Shown piece after piece: positions 36,421-48,980 of a stretch of DNA of 64,000 nucleotides. Position numbers and translations under genes: made by a program. The notes below the pieces were generated by a model. The model was given only the letters and a program-made list of their open reading frames with translations, was not told the DNA's origin and did no database searches. Numbering within the stretch: position 1 is the stretch's first letter; the number at the start of each line of letters is the position of its first letter. The DNA lies in contig OX419762.1 of the NCBI GenBank assembly GCA_948567375.1, positions 35,321,034 through 35,385,033 on the forward strand, given 5' to 3'. The DNA is from Lunularia cruciata (taxonomy: Eukaryota > Streptophyta > Marchantiopsida > Lunulariales > Lunulariaceae).

Positions 36421-38775
36421 TTGGACACAAGAGGAAAATGAAGATGGATAAGAAACAAAGGGTTTCAACTTGGAAATATGGAAGATAGGATGGATTTGCA
36501 TATGATAAGGTAAGGCAAGTCAATAAGCAAAAAGAGAAATGATTTGGATGACATCAAATAGACCTATCCAATTAGGAGCGTGTTTTCAAACTTAGGTATC
36601 AAGTGGGAAGGGTAGGTTACTAGAAGAAAGTATGACCTAATCACCAAGTTGAAAGGTGAGGTCATAATGATGTTGGTTTGTGTATTATTTTTGATGATTT
36701 TGAGCAACAAGGAGATGAGATTTGGCTTGTTGTAGGGATTGGGGTATTGCAATCAAGAAGGTTGAAGTATGAGGGACATGAGATGGAGGGGAATCAAGAA
36801 GGAAATCTAAAAAAAAGTGGGTCTTGGCCAAAATTAAGAAAGAAGAGAGAGAATTCTTGTTTAGATAGAGTCATTGCAAGCAAACTCAAACATTCATCCC
36901 AATTGGTATGGTGAATGGCATGAAGCATAGCCTCAAGGTACAATTTGCATGTTTGATTTGTCCATCAGTTTGAGGATAATAGGCCATGGATAAAGCAAGC
37001 TTAGTGCCAGATAGCTAGAAGAGCGATGGTAACTTATTTTTGATGAATCAAGGATCATAATTGTAGATGAGTACACAAGACATTCCATGATGCTTGCAAA
37101 AATTATCAAAGTAGATCTGGTCCAATGTTGGAGAATCCACCATATCAAAAGTTGATGCCAAATGCATTTGCTTATTGAGCTTATCAAAAAACACCACAAT
37201 GGTTGTGTGACCTCACTTTGTCTTGGGCAAGGATATGATGAGATCTTAGCTCACATGTTCCCATTGAGTAGATAAGATGGGAAGCAATTGAAGGAGTCCA
37301 CTTGGTTTTTGGTTGTAGGTATTGTTGTATTGGTAGCTCTCACAAGATCAAACAAACTCTCAAACCTCTTGTGCCATGTTGGCCACCACCATTGGTGTTA
37401 TAGGGTTCTGAAGGTCTTGTCCACATCCATGTGACCAATGATTTCTAAGTCATAGGCTTCTTGAAGGCACATAAGTTGTAGATCACCTTTGGTTGGAACA
37501 TAGATCCAGTTCTCAAAAAATAGAAGGCCTTTCTTGAAAGAGAGGTGTTGTATTCTTTATCATGTGCTACAAGATGACCTTGTACCATCTGAAAGAAGAC
37601 ATCTTATTGTAAAGCAATACTAAACTCAATTTGGACCTTTGAGACAATTGATATTGTCTTAATTGCCATCATGATGAGAAGAAGAGTCTTCAAATTAGTT
37701 TTTCATGATAGGCGCATTGGGGATGACATGGAACCTACCAGATTTGTACTCAAGTTTGATATCAAAGAACTATAGTTGTTCTACCCATCAATGATGTTGA
37801 CTCTTCATGTACTCCAAATGTAATGTTTGCAACAAGGGTTTGTGATTAGTTTTCATGATCACTTATTTCCCCAAGAGATAATGCTTCCTCACCTTGGTGG
37901 CATATATATACCATGGCTAGTTGTTTTTAATATCAAGCAAAATAATTTCTTTTTGTTGTGTTTAGTTGGCAAGATACAAAGGAAATAAGATATAACCAAT
38001 GTAGAAATTCCTATAGCAAGATAGCTCCAATGGTAAATTTAGAAGTATCAAAATCAACCACACAAGGTAGTTGGAGATCATATGGTTGAAGAATGGATCT
38101 TGAAGACACTATATGTTTCACCTTCTGGCATGCTTCTTTGTGCTTGGTGATCCATTGAAAGCTTGAGGTTTTCCCAAAGAGATCAATCAATGGTACGACT
38201 ACATAAGCATAGTAGTGGATGAATCATCAATAAAAACTTGCCAATCCATTAAAAGCTTGCACTTTTGTGGTAACTTTTAGAGCCATTAATGGCCCTAATT
38301 TTCTCCTCTTCCATCTTGATCTCTTCCAATGAGCCCTTATGACCCAAGAAAGTAACTTCTTTCTACCAAAGAGCACACTTTGACTTCTTGTAGTAAAACT
38401 CCCATAGATGTAGTCATCTTAAGACTTCTTGCATGTTATTTTATGTTCTATCTCCATCTTGCTATAGACAAAAATCTCATCCAAGAACATCATCACAAAT
38501 TGATCCAATAGCCCATCCAACACCCAATGGATCTATGAAGATCTATGAAGATTACCAGAGCATTAGTGAGCCCAAATGGTAGAACTCTACATTTAAAATG
38601 CCCATATCTTGTGCAAAAACTAGTCTTTTGCACATCCTCCTTATCAATGGGAATATGCTTATAGTCATTTCAAACATCCAACTTGGAGAACTATTGTGCA
38701 CCACTCCATTGATCTAACAAGTCATCAATTTTAGGCAAGGGACATGCATTCTTCACTATTTGTTTATTGAGGTAC

Positions 38776-39372
38776 TGTAATACTCCAAGGACAAGAGAAA
38801 TCTCCAAGAGAGATACAAGAAAGAAAGCACAAGTTTCACACTCAATCCTCCAATGCCCAAAGGAGCACCTTCTCTTTATTATATAGCAAAGAGGATCCTC
38901 TCAAAGGAAGCTCCACCCTTGGATTAGATACAAGGATTGGTGACTTATCAACAAGCTCCATCCTTGAATCAGTTGTTTGGATGGGTGACATGTTAGTCCT
39001 TGTCCTATCTAGTTGGTCAAACGGGTTTGACTAAAGGGAATCTCTAGGGAATATTCTTGTAGAGAGCTCAGAATCATGTGGGTGAGGCACCATTGGAAAG
39101 CCTTGATGAGACAAATCACAGGGGTGAGAAAGCAAGCCCTTTCACCTTGAAACAAAGGAATCTTTCAATTTTCAAGGCCTAATTCATATGTTTAGGTCTC
39201 CAAAATTGGCTCTAAAGTTTTTAGGCTATTTTTGGCTTCTACCCTATTAGTAGAAGTACTCTTTTGATGACACCTCTGTCTAATCTACCTAGCCCATTTT
39301 ACACAACATCCTTCTAGATATTACCAAGCAAATTTTCACCTCTAGATAATATGTCTAGTTGCTTGTATTATA
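38776..39372 (-). mobile_element. Solo LTR of family B inside C2
   Basis: 597 bp with inverted ends TGTAATAC and GTATTATA, flanked by a perfect 5-bp target duplication GGTAC (38771-38775 and 39373-39377). It matches the LTR at 50756-51358 throughout. It splits the RT of C2 between its N-terminal SPKELEEL region and the active-site half. Confidence 0.92.
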
Positions 39373-41088
39373 GGTACTCAATATAGAAGCAATATACTCA
39401 ATATATGATACTCAATATAGAAGCAAAGTCTCCCATCCTTCTTTGGGACAAAAAATACTTGTGCTTCCCAAGGAGATGTACTATGTTGTATGAAATTGTT
39501 CTCCAATAACTCCATTAGTGTTGTTCAAAGCTCTTCCAACTCCTTTGGTGAGAGTTGATAGATTGGTCTTTTCACTAGAGTACTTCTTGGTAATAACTCA
39601 ATCTTGAAGTGCATACCTTGATCAAAGGGTAAGCCCTTTGGTAGGTCATTTAGAAACATGTATGCAAACTCCTAAACTGTTTGATCAACCATTGCTTGAT
39701 GAGGCTTATGGCCATCATCAGATTCTGCATGCATAATTGGCTTGATTTACACCATAAAATAAAGAATCTCTTCCTCCAAAGATTGCTCTATGGCTACTTT
39801 ATTGAAAAAATTCCCCTCTTGGGATTGATTATTCTTAGGTGTCTTACTCAAAGGTGCCAAATAACCTAATTGATAATTCTTACCTTGGTGTTGTACTTGA
39901 AGCTTTCATTGGATCCAATCAATTTGAACCTTATGACGTTCAAGCCAAGGTAAACCTAGAATAACATCATAGTGTAGAGGTTACACTACAAACTTCATAC
40001 ACTCCAAATGCTCCTTCCTAAGCTTGAATGTAACAAGATGTGAAGTATGGAATGTAGAATATTTTCTACTATCCACCATCATCAATCTACTTCTTATTAC
40101 TAGCTTGATAGGAATACCTAATTCCTTTGCTAATTGCATAGATATATAATTCTCTAAACTTCAAGAATCAATCAAAATCCCATAATTATGATTAAATATC
40201 ATACATTGCAAGTGAAGTTAGCTTGCATAGGTCAAGCCTTCAATCCCATTGAAACAAATCAAATTTTTAATGTGTGGCTTGAATTCTCCTATTGGGATTC
40301 TTTGTTTCACTAATCATCATGCTCCACAAACTCCTTTTGGGCAATTTTTCAAGGTCATCCATTCTTGAGTGGACATTAAATAATGAAATAATTAAAGCAA
40401 TTACCAATTGACCAATTATAAAAGCAACCACTATTTTGTCATAGTCCTTCCTTATCTAAATACCAAGTGGTCATAGTTGGATGACATCAATCTCTGTTGG
40501 TGCCGGCTCTTCCACTCATTTGTAGTGTGTTAACACTAGTTATGGGAAGGTTGAGGTTGAAGTCAAGGTCAAGACCAAGTTGTCACAACCAAGTTATCAA
40601 TGTACTTAGCCAACTACATGGCTTCATCCAAGCATTTGGGCTCCCACATGGTCATTTCCAATTTGGTATGTGATTTTAAACCACTCACAAATAGATCCAT
40701 AGATTCACCTTCTAGTATATCTAGAATTTTCATTATGGTGTTTTAGAATTGAGTGATGTAGCTTCTTACCAAACCAATCTACTTTAATTTTACCAATCTA
40801 TCTAATGTGGCTCATGTGGCATTTATGGCTTGGAATCATTCAATTATTGTGCTCTTGAATTTTTCCCATATTGAGATTGGTGCAACAAACTATTATTTAG
40901 CTTGATCTATTCAAAATTGCCACCATAGTTTTTTCACTCAATCCAATTAGCTTGAAGCCAAGAGAATCTATCTTTGTTCATTTTGAAGATATGTAGTTTC
41001 AAAATAAAATTTGCCATCAAATACAAAATTGTCCACTATGCCCAAGAAATTCTTACTTTCAAATACCTTTGACTTTGGAAATCTGGTC

Positions 41089-41783
41089 TGTAACACCCAT
41101 ATGTGCATGTGTGTGGTATTGTGATATTTAACTTGGTATTACAAGTACTTAAGAAATATTATTTATATAGAGATAAAGGATGGTTCTATATTAGTCATGG
41201 TTAGCTAAATTTAGTCATAGCTAAGATAGAGGGGACCTTACTTTAGAGGAAGTAGAAAAGATGAGCACCACTATTTTGGATTTTAGTGTGTTGACTTGGT
41301 ATTATTCCTAGGTGTTTGGCTTTGAGGAAAGAGTTGAGAACTCTTGGGCCCACAAGCCTTTTTGTTTTGGATTCTTCTTTAGTCCAAGGATAGCCCATGT
41401 GAAGGAATCCTTGACTTAGTGGTTGGGTCAAGATAAGACCACATGCTTAGGGGAATATGCCCATGTGAATGGATGTTCCTTTATACTTTTTTACTTTACT
41501 TGACTTTCAGTCTAGTAACTTGAGTTACTACGGTAATTAGTAACTTTGGTACGTAACTATTTCACAAGTATATACCTCCTCACCCAAGAGGAGGTACTCA
41601 TCATCCTTTCATTTGCAACTATCTCTCTCTTATTGAGTTCTCTAGTGAGCAATGTCTTGAGTCTTGGAGTGTTAGCCTTGGAGGAGTATGATGGAGTTCA
41701 GGTTCCTTGCCTTTTTAGTCCATGGTGCGCTACCATAATAGCCATCAGAGGTTCATCTTGAGTGAAAGACAGGCCGGCTCACA
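41089..41783 (+). mobile_element. Solo LTR of the intact element's family (A) inside C2
   Basis: 695 bp, collinear and nearly identical to the 5' LTR at 56855-57546. One clear difference is the block after CACAAGTATATA, where the TATA-box downstream bases AACAAGGAGTG are replaced by CCTCCTCACCCAAG. It begins TGTAACACCC and ends GGCTCACA. The flanks (TGGTC left, GGTTT right) give at best an imperfect target duplication. It interrupts C2 near its gag start. Confidence 0.9.
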
Positions 41784-42185
41784 GGTTTGCTCTTCTCCTT
41801 CTTGAAATGGTATTCTCTCTACATGCTCTTGTCGGTGAAGGTGTTGTTTTTCCAACAATCAAGTAAGGTGCTCAATTGGTTACTACATAGCAATGATAAC
41901 TACGGGCATTGCCAGTATGGATACTACTCTATGAAAATACATTTAATTATCTAAGTTAATATATAGATGCAACATGTACACCATTCTTTATAAGCTACAA
42001 TTGGAAGTACCAAGGGTTTATTGGACAAGATAACTGCATTCAAACAAATTTACCCAAAGTGTGAGATGATGAATTGTGTAAAATGATATTTGGATATTAC
42101 ATGGACATAAAAATCCTAATGTTTTGATGGAAATAGATTTGGTGATCCATAAATTCCATCCATTCCATCCCTACTTTGATACCAA

Positions 42186-42668
42186 TGTAAAAGACTAAGA
42201 AGAGAAATAGTAGAATGGAAGATCAAAGTGAAAAATCACATTTATACTCTTGAATGAGGGAAAATCCAAATGCTGGATATAAACTTGGGATTTGGTATTT
42301 ATAAGAAACAAACAAGGCTCTTGAGAAGCTTCCTAAGAGCCATCTTCTTAAACTGCAAGCTAAGCTAAGCAAGAAGCTTCTCAAGAAGTTTCTTTCTAGA
42401 AACCATCTACTTGGAAGGCAAGCTAAGCTAGATTGGAAGCTTCCCAAGAAGCTTCCTTTTAGAAACCACCTACTTGGGATGCAAGCTAAGCTAGCCAAGA
42501 AGCTTCCTCTTAGAAGTCACCACTTGACATACACATTACACAATACTTGGAATGTACCAAATAGTTTTTTGAATACTTCTAGAATATTCTTACAATTCTT
42601 GGCTTATTTGGCCTATATTTTACTTTATTAGTCTCAACTAACTTGTTTAGAAACTCCATACTATTACA
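42186..42668 (-). mobile_element. 5' LTR of element C2
   Basis: 483 bp, TGTAAAAGACT...TATTACA, the partner of 35671-36177. On the minus strand it is followed at once by the primer-binding site TGGTATCAAAGTAG. Confidence 0.9.
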
Positions 42669-42829
42669 ACATTGCCAAATGTCTATCTACAAATGTTAAA
42701 ACTTGACCTATTGTCCAAATGGAGTTCTTGGAATGTGATGAAAGAAAGAAAGAGTCCCAATATAATATGAGCTACTTATTAGGAGTCTAAATTTTTTCCA
42801 ATTGGATTAAATGGTCAATCTATGCAAGT

Positions 42830-43039
42830 TTGATACACTTGCAACGTATGATTTCCAATCATGGTTATAAGATTTTGGTTGATTATGAGTGTTTTGAGAA
42901 TTTTATATCCATGCAATTAGAAAATGAATTATGTATTTTTATCAAACTAGTATTTGGTAGTAAACGTATGATGGTGGATGATAGAAAGTGTTTTTCATTG
43001 TGTATCTCATATCTTGTGCTATTCAAGATTAGAAAGTAG
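42830..43039 (+). pseudogene. Aspartic protease remnant of C3
   Basis: The frame ILVDYECFENFISMQLENEL fits the gypsy protease pattern (ILVDSG.S.NFIS...). The catalytic DSG has become DYE, so the site is lost. It is followed by RT-like and chromodomain-like fragments in other frames. Confidence 0.65.
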
Positions 43040-44253
43040 TTTTCAAAGTGCAAGAGATTTGTAGTGATTCACTTATACTACAATGTCATTCTAAGTCTTC
43101 CTCGGCTTCAACATCATAGGAATTAATTTGATTGAGCCTGAAAATAAATTCAAATACAACACCAAGGTAAGAAGATATGTTGATTAGAGATTTTTACCTT
43201 TTGTGCTCACTAATGCTTTAGTAGTCTTTATGAATCAAATGCAATCAAGTGTTAGATGGGCTATTAGATTGATATGTAGTAATGTATTTAAATGAAAAGT
43301 TGGTTTAAAATAAGACAGAGGTAGAAGACAAGAATAACATCCAAGAAGTCTTGAGATGACTACAACAATAGAAGTTTTAAATTTTCCATTGGAGTTATGT
43401 TGCAAGAGAAATTTCTAGATGGATTACATCTCATTGCTTTTATTTCTTACCTATTGAACACAATAGGAATTATTTATTTTGCATGAGAGTGAGAAAAACT
43501 AGCAATGATATATGAAACAAAAATATAGAGATATTACCTCTTGGGGAAACAAGTGATATGTGAATTGATCATAAATTATTGTTGTAGAACTTACATTTAG
43601 AACCTATAAAGGATTAACATCATCAATGGGAGGAACAAAACACAAGTATAGAAACATTTCCTCTTGAGGAAATGCTTTACTTCAACACTGACATCCAAGG
43701 TCACAAACTTGGTCCCAATTGGGTGGTACTTTTATCATTATTCAAGTCCTTTCTCTTTTCTACAACTTGCACTTCTTAGTCACATGAAAATGTCACAAAA
43801 AACCTCCCCTTTGAGTACTACCTCCTGTGGGCAAAAATAAATAAATAAATAATACATATAATTTCTTATCAATGTACTATGATCCATACAAGAGAATAGG
43901 TAGAGGACAAACCATTATGACTTGGATATATCATCAAATCCATAATATCTTCCATGTTTCCAAATTAGAACTCTTTTTTATTTAACCCACCTTCCTTTCC
44001 TACTTGCCTCCAGCATCCTTGTCCAATCCCTATTAATAATCATGAAGAAAACAAAGTTGATAGTATATTTGCCTGCCTCGATGTCTAATGTGATTGCCAA
44101 TGCCACATTAGATATAAGATTCTTTGGAAAGAGTATCTTCTTCATGCTACCACATGGAAGCCTCTTTCTCATCTCTAAAATACACAAGCAGCTATACAAG
44201 AGTTCAAATATTCCATGGTGAAAAAGATATCACCAATTATTGGTGGGAGAATG

Positions 44254-44600
44254 TGTAATAATATGAAATTAGCAAAAGCTAAATATAGCTAATAGGTCAT
44301 GAAATTAGCATATATCTAGGAAATTTTAAGAATGTTCTAGAAGTATCCAAGAAGCTCTAGGAACTTTCCAAGGGTTGAGTAACTTTTATGTCACATAAAT
44401 GGCTAGTTTAGCTTGCATGCAAAGTAAAAGACTAATAGAGCTTGCACTCCAAGTAAGGTAACTTCTAGAAGGAAACTTCTTGAGAACCTTGCACTCAAGT
44501 TATCTATACATATCAAAGCCCAAGCTTAGGCTAGGTATTCAAAGTTTCCTTCACTTGAGAATTCCAAAGGGATCTTCCATTCTGGTTTTTTGGATCTTGG
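44254..44600 (+). mobile_element. 3' LTR of element C3
   Basis: Starts TGTAATAATATGAAATTAGC after the purine tract GGTGGGAGAA, and runs through AAGCTCTAGGAACTT and TAGTTTAGCTTGCATGC, the reverse of the family-C motifs. The right end is eroded, so its boundary is approximate. Confidence 0.7.
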
Positions 44601-45039
44601 CAGCAAGAAGAGTGACTTCATGACCAATAGCTCCTAAATGATGGCAGCACTTATGGCCAATTAATGGTAACAGGTCAAGGATTAGTGAGTTTGGAAATTT
44701 GTGAGTATCCACTTAAGAAGTTTGGGACCAAAAATTTACCCATTGCCAAATTTTTTTTTTCTATGGGGATGATAGAGTGTGCATTTTGTTGTGTGAGAGC
44801 AAGAGTGGATCAAAATCCATTGGCATGGCATTTGGGGTGGGGACCACCCGTCCTTGACACAACAACTTGTTAAGGCCGGCAATGAGCTTCTTGACTTCTT
44901 GAATAGTGAGGCATGTATTGGAAGAGACATAAGTTTTGGAATTGTACAAGATAACATTGGGAGTCATACATGAGAAAACATCAAAGTAACAACTAAGACT
45001 TCATTTATAGTGCAGTATAGTTTGTGCAAGGGGAATGTA
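44601..45039. other. No supported gene
   Basis: Short overlapping frames on both strands without family resemblance. This joins the eroded C3 LTR to the long inverted repeat. Confidence 0.5.
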
Positions 45040-45505
45040 GGCCTCAAAAGAAATTGTGATAGAAATACATCCTAATCTAAGGAGATGAAGAAAACCACAT
45101 AAGGAAAAGAAGAAGAGACCCAAAGAAGATACTATACATCCAAGACAAAAAGAAAGAAAGGAAGAGAACCACATAGATAAATAAAAAAAAGGAAGAAATA
45201 TCTAATGTGAAATTTTTGATCTAGTATTGAAGGAGATCCATCCTCTTGCAAACTAAGCTCTAAGTTTGGACCAAACTGGGCAGTTTAGTTTGCAAAAGTG
45301 CGGATCTCCTTTAGTAGTTGATAAAAAAATTCACAATAGATATTTCTTCCTTTTTTGTATTTACTTGTGTAGTTTTCTTCCTTTCTTTCATTTGGTCTTG
45401 GATGTATAGTATCTATTTTAGGTCTCTTCTTCTTTTCCTTATGTGGAAATTTCTTCATCTCCTTGAATTAGGATGTATTTCCATCACACTTTTTTACGAG
45501 GCTTC
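45040..45505. repeat. Long inverted repeat with almost no loop
   Basis: The left arm (45040 to about 45265) and right arm (about 45280-45505) are reverse complements over about 225 bp with scattered mismatches. Matching blocks include GGAAATACATCCTAAT-like, GGAGATGAAGAAA, CCACATAAGGAAAAGAAGAA, GATACTATACATCCAAGA, GGAAGAAATATCTA and AAGGAGATCC. The arms meet at AGTTTGGACCAAACT (centre about 45273). A transcript from either strand would fold into one very long stem. The short frames crossing it are composition artefacts. Candidates are a foldback element or a hairpin small-RNA locus. Confidence 0.88.
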
Positions 45506-46059
45506 CATTTTGTTCTTTGGTACTTGGTAGCTAGAGGGACTACCATAGGTGATGCTCCTCATCTCTCTTGTGTGCGCTAGGAAATATCTTCCGGTGCTAA
45601 CTCTTTCAGCACAATGGTTGAGGTTCAATGAGACAAATTCACTTTTCTTCCCTTCCCACAAGCTCTACATTCTACAAGAGAAGAACCTACCTTGGATGAT
45701 TCTCATATGGAGGATCTTGCACCTATGGACATACCTACTCTTCCATCTTCCTACCACAACCCTCCCTTTGAGCTCTTCAATCCCACTACCACCACAAGAT
45801 CTACTCACACTACAAGTCTCACCTCCACCACAAGAGCAGACGCCTCTTCTTGAGCTACATGAGTAGATCCTTCTTCCTATGCCCCTAGCACATTTATGCA
45901 TAGCACCTCACCATTACTCTACATAGTCTTCTCTTGATTGCACTTAGGTGGAGATTGGTCTTGCATATAATTAAGGATGAACTTGATGCTTATGGATATG
46001 GGTAGAAGCAACATCTCCACCTACTCCCAAATCCTCTTAAAACACTTTTTCTCTCTTTA

Positions 46060-48980
46060 CATGGACCACCAAATTCATATGCTTGGTTACATTTCCTAGA
46101 CCTCATTCAAGCTTTCCTTCCATGTATCTCAAGACCTTGTATGTATAATAAGATTCCTTTTCTCCTATGACATCTAGGAGCTCTATGCTCTAATTAGTTT
46201 TATAGGCTATCTTGGCAGATGACCAAGGGAAAGATGTCTCTATTTAGATCCTGATAGCCCTATTCCCATGGTAGAATTTATTCCTCCTTGCCAATAGTGG
46301 TGCTTTAGGACACTTGGAGACCACCTCTTGGATTCATCAATTTTCATCAAGGATTGGCTAGCTTTGCAAGAGGAGTATACCATCTAAACCTAAGCAATAC
46401 CTAGATAGATTACAAAGTGCATATAGTTTATGCCCTACCTCCAAGGTATTGTTGCTTCTAGTGTTCCTTGATGCTAGGTCAAGTCAAGGAATATTTTCAA
46501 GCAACCTATGAACTTTCACCCTCTAGACCAACACCTTTCTCTATTGCTACATTTGTGGGCCCTAAAGGATCTTGATACCTAGGCCACATATTACCTTCAT
46601 TTTTCCATGATTATCATCCTAATGAGGAGCTATAGCTTATCTAGTTATTCTTTGCTAATGCTCTTCTTCACTCTCTATGCTTCTTGGTAGAAGAGCCTTT
46701 GGGTTTGGTTTTTGAGAATTTACTAGATTGTTCCTTTCCAAACATGCCAAATTCTTGTTTCTCTCTTTTGTTTGCATTTTGATAGCACATTGCCTTGGAT
46801 CTTAATCCCAAGGTATTAGACCTCTTTTTAGGCTATCCATTCTCCTTGATTTTATCAAAGGAGACACATGGTGTTTGCTCCATAGCCATTGGTGATATTT
46901 TCCTACATTTAGTTGCATGCACTATATGTGTACAACTTCATTGCTCCTTTTTATCTTTCATGTCCTCCATCAATATATGGTGACTATTTTAAGGAATTGT
47001 GAGATGATCATTGGTAGCATTTGAGCTTCCTTTATCATCCATCTTGATTGGGTAGTAGTCCATGATGTCTCAAATCCTTCATCACCATCTTTCATCTGGC
47101 TTTGTTTTGGGTTTTGTTTGGAAAGGGATCAAATCTTCTCCTTGATTCCCTTTTTGTGTACTTTTTATAATACTAAGATAACTTTGTTATATAGCAATTG
47201 TACTACCATATGGGATTTCACATAGCTTTCATCTACTAAGAGCACATGCTACAAGGATCCTTTGGGAGGATTGTTATTTGCCATACCTCACTACATGGCT
47301 TTGCAAGCGGTTGTAGCTACTCTCCTCTCTTCTCTTTTCCCTTCCCTCTTAGATGATACATATATTGTAAGCCCTTTGTAGGATGTGGTTCAGGTTGTGT
47401 TGGCTGTCACTCTCAACTTAGAGGCCTTTGGTTTATGAATCTAGATTTATAAAAGCAAGGTTTGGAGTCCATGTATAGCCCTCACTTCTTCAAACTTCCC
47501 ACTTGGTTTCTAGTTCCTAATAGGGGGATTAAGGAGGGTCTTGGGTTCTCCACTAAGAGAGAATGATTTGTGTAGCACATTTATCTAAGACACCTTAGTA
47601 CAAGCTATAGCCCATGCTCATCTTCTTTGTTTATTTGCGGAATACCAAGGTAGCACACTCCATCCTTATGTGATGTTATATCCCTAGAGCCTCCTTTTTG
47701 GCCCATGGTAGTACTCCTCTTCCATCTATGGGCCTTTGATAGAACCATGCATTATGCCTTCTCCACTCTTTAGGGCCATGCATGCTCCCACAACTAGCAT
47801 ATAAGTAGCATACTTTGAAAATTGCACTCATCATAGCTATGGGAGGTTGTGGTGTTGTATTGCAAGAGGCAATTACACTAATAGCATATCTAAGAGTATG
47901 GGCACTAGCAGCTCCCTTATAGGTAGATGGGTTTTACATGATGATCATCCTTTTCTATAAGCACCTTTCATGACAACTGACTTTGTCTCCTATGCTTTTC
48001 AATCATATCTTTGATTGGCTTGTGACCTTTTACCAGAATCAACATTCATAGTATTGCCCAATCTGTTGAATTTGTATCCCTAAACTCTAGGAAGACTCAA
48101 GCAGATCCTTGTGAGTATATGCATAATCACATCCTTACTAACATCCTCACTAGGTGCATGTTTTGTAAAACTAGGATTCTCTCTTGTGGTGGGAAAGGAT
48201 CCGATGCATAACTTTATGCCTCTCTTTTGATAAAAGATTTTTGGTTCACTTTGGAAGAGTTTAGCATGGCACTCCACCTACAATTGGAATTACCACACCT
48301 AGCACTTCTAGTGCTACTAGACCAATGAGCCTGTGGAGCTACAATTGACACACAAGGCATCCATGTTTGAGATGTGCTATAGAGGTAGAATCCACTTGAG
48401 TTCAAAATATCTTTTGGGGCACAATAGCTCAAATCTTACAATCCACTTGTTCCTAAAAGTAAGCATTGGTTGGACCTAATGAGACTTCTTGCTTGGAGGA
48501 TGAGGGCATACATAGTCACACTCATGGATGGTAGACATACCTTATATGATGTGCAAACCCTCTTTGACTAGAGTCCTTGGTTAGAGCAAGTTCAAAACTA
48601 GGAGCTAGAATGACATTGCCACCAAGGGGAAGGAGTATCATTATGCTCCATAATTTACCTCCAATGCCTTTGTCCCATTGATGGTGGAGATCTTTAGCCA
48701 TCTCTATTACCATTTTGAGAATCTCCTTTACAATGCATCATGAGGTTCCCTATAGCAAAGAGGAACACTAGATATCTTGGCAACCATGCTCTCCTCTTAC
48801 TATCAACAACGGGTATCCATCACCTTACAATGTTCACAAAAATTGGATCTTCACAATAAAAAATGGCAATAGGAGCTCCTAACACATCTAGGTCCTTCCT
48901 TCCCCATCTACTAGATATACCTTTGGAGGAACTATATCATACATTACAAAAGTAGGTTACTTTGGTTATTTTTCCATGTA
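46060..48980 (+). pseudogene. LINE-like reverse transcriptase remnant, copy 2
   Basis: The plus strand shows, in order and with frameshifts and stops, KDPLGGLLFAIPHYMALQAVVATL (written here in part as DPLGGLLFAIPHYMALQ, about 47255-47310), the active-site box FPSLLDDTYIVSP (Asp pair at 47352-47357), and KVWSPC (about 47455-47470). It then shows a Gly-rich IAMGGCGVVLQEAITLIAYL (about 47834-47895) and a C-terminal FVPLMVEIFSHLYYHFENLL (about 48668-48730). These match an RT family with QGDPLGG and LADD boxes as I remember it. Copy 1 at 21500-22900 has the same order. Unlike copy 1, the Asp pair survives here. 45545-46060 may be its 5' part (a Pro/Thr-rich frame) but is unassigned. Confidence 0.6.

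Larger units (their letters stand above)
35671..42668 (-). mobile_element. Chromovirus C2 inserted into C3
   Basis: A complete but decayed element. Its 5' LTR (42186-42668) and 3' LTR (35671-36177) both run TGTAAAAGAC...TTACA on the plus strand. Inside the 5' LTR is TGGTATCAAAGTAG (42184-42171), an initiator-methionine tRNA primer-binding site. Inside the 3' LTR is the polypurine tract GCAAAGGGAGAA. Minus-strand coding order is gag, zinc knuckle, protease, RT (39600-39380, interrupted, resuming before 38776 with an FLDEIFVYS active-site box near 38480), integrase and chromodomain (about 36420-36290). Two solo LTRs of other families sit inside it. Many stops. Confidence 0.85.
34256..44600 (+). 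mobile_element. Decayed chromovirus C3, split by a nested element
   Basis: The plus-strand 5' LTR is at 34256-34617 (TGTAATAATAT...), followed by a primer-binding-site remnant with ATCAGAG (about 34618-34632). Gag runs to 35670, ending in a broken zinc knuckle (FYCCQIGYCIC). Element C2 then interrupts (35671-42668). Reading resumes at 42669 with protease (42830-43039), RT remnants with an FVLTNALVVFMNQM stretch (about 43195-43250), a chromodomain remnant (about 44025-44180), a purine tract (GGTGGGAGAA) and the 3' LTR (44254 to about 44600). Without the insertion the element is only about 3.3 kb, so it has also lost much of pol. All frames carry stops. Confidence 0.8.

Noticed and set aside
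45318-45901. Several open frames (70-105 codons) around the right arm of the inverted repeat
   Set aside because: They are in conflicting frames and partly made of inverted-repeat sequence. The Pro/Thr-rich one may be a decayed piece of the LINE-like element but cannot be assigned.
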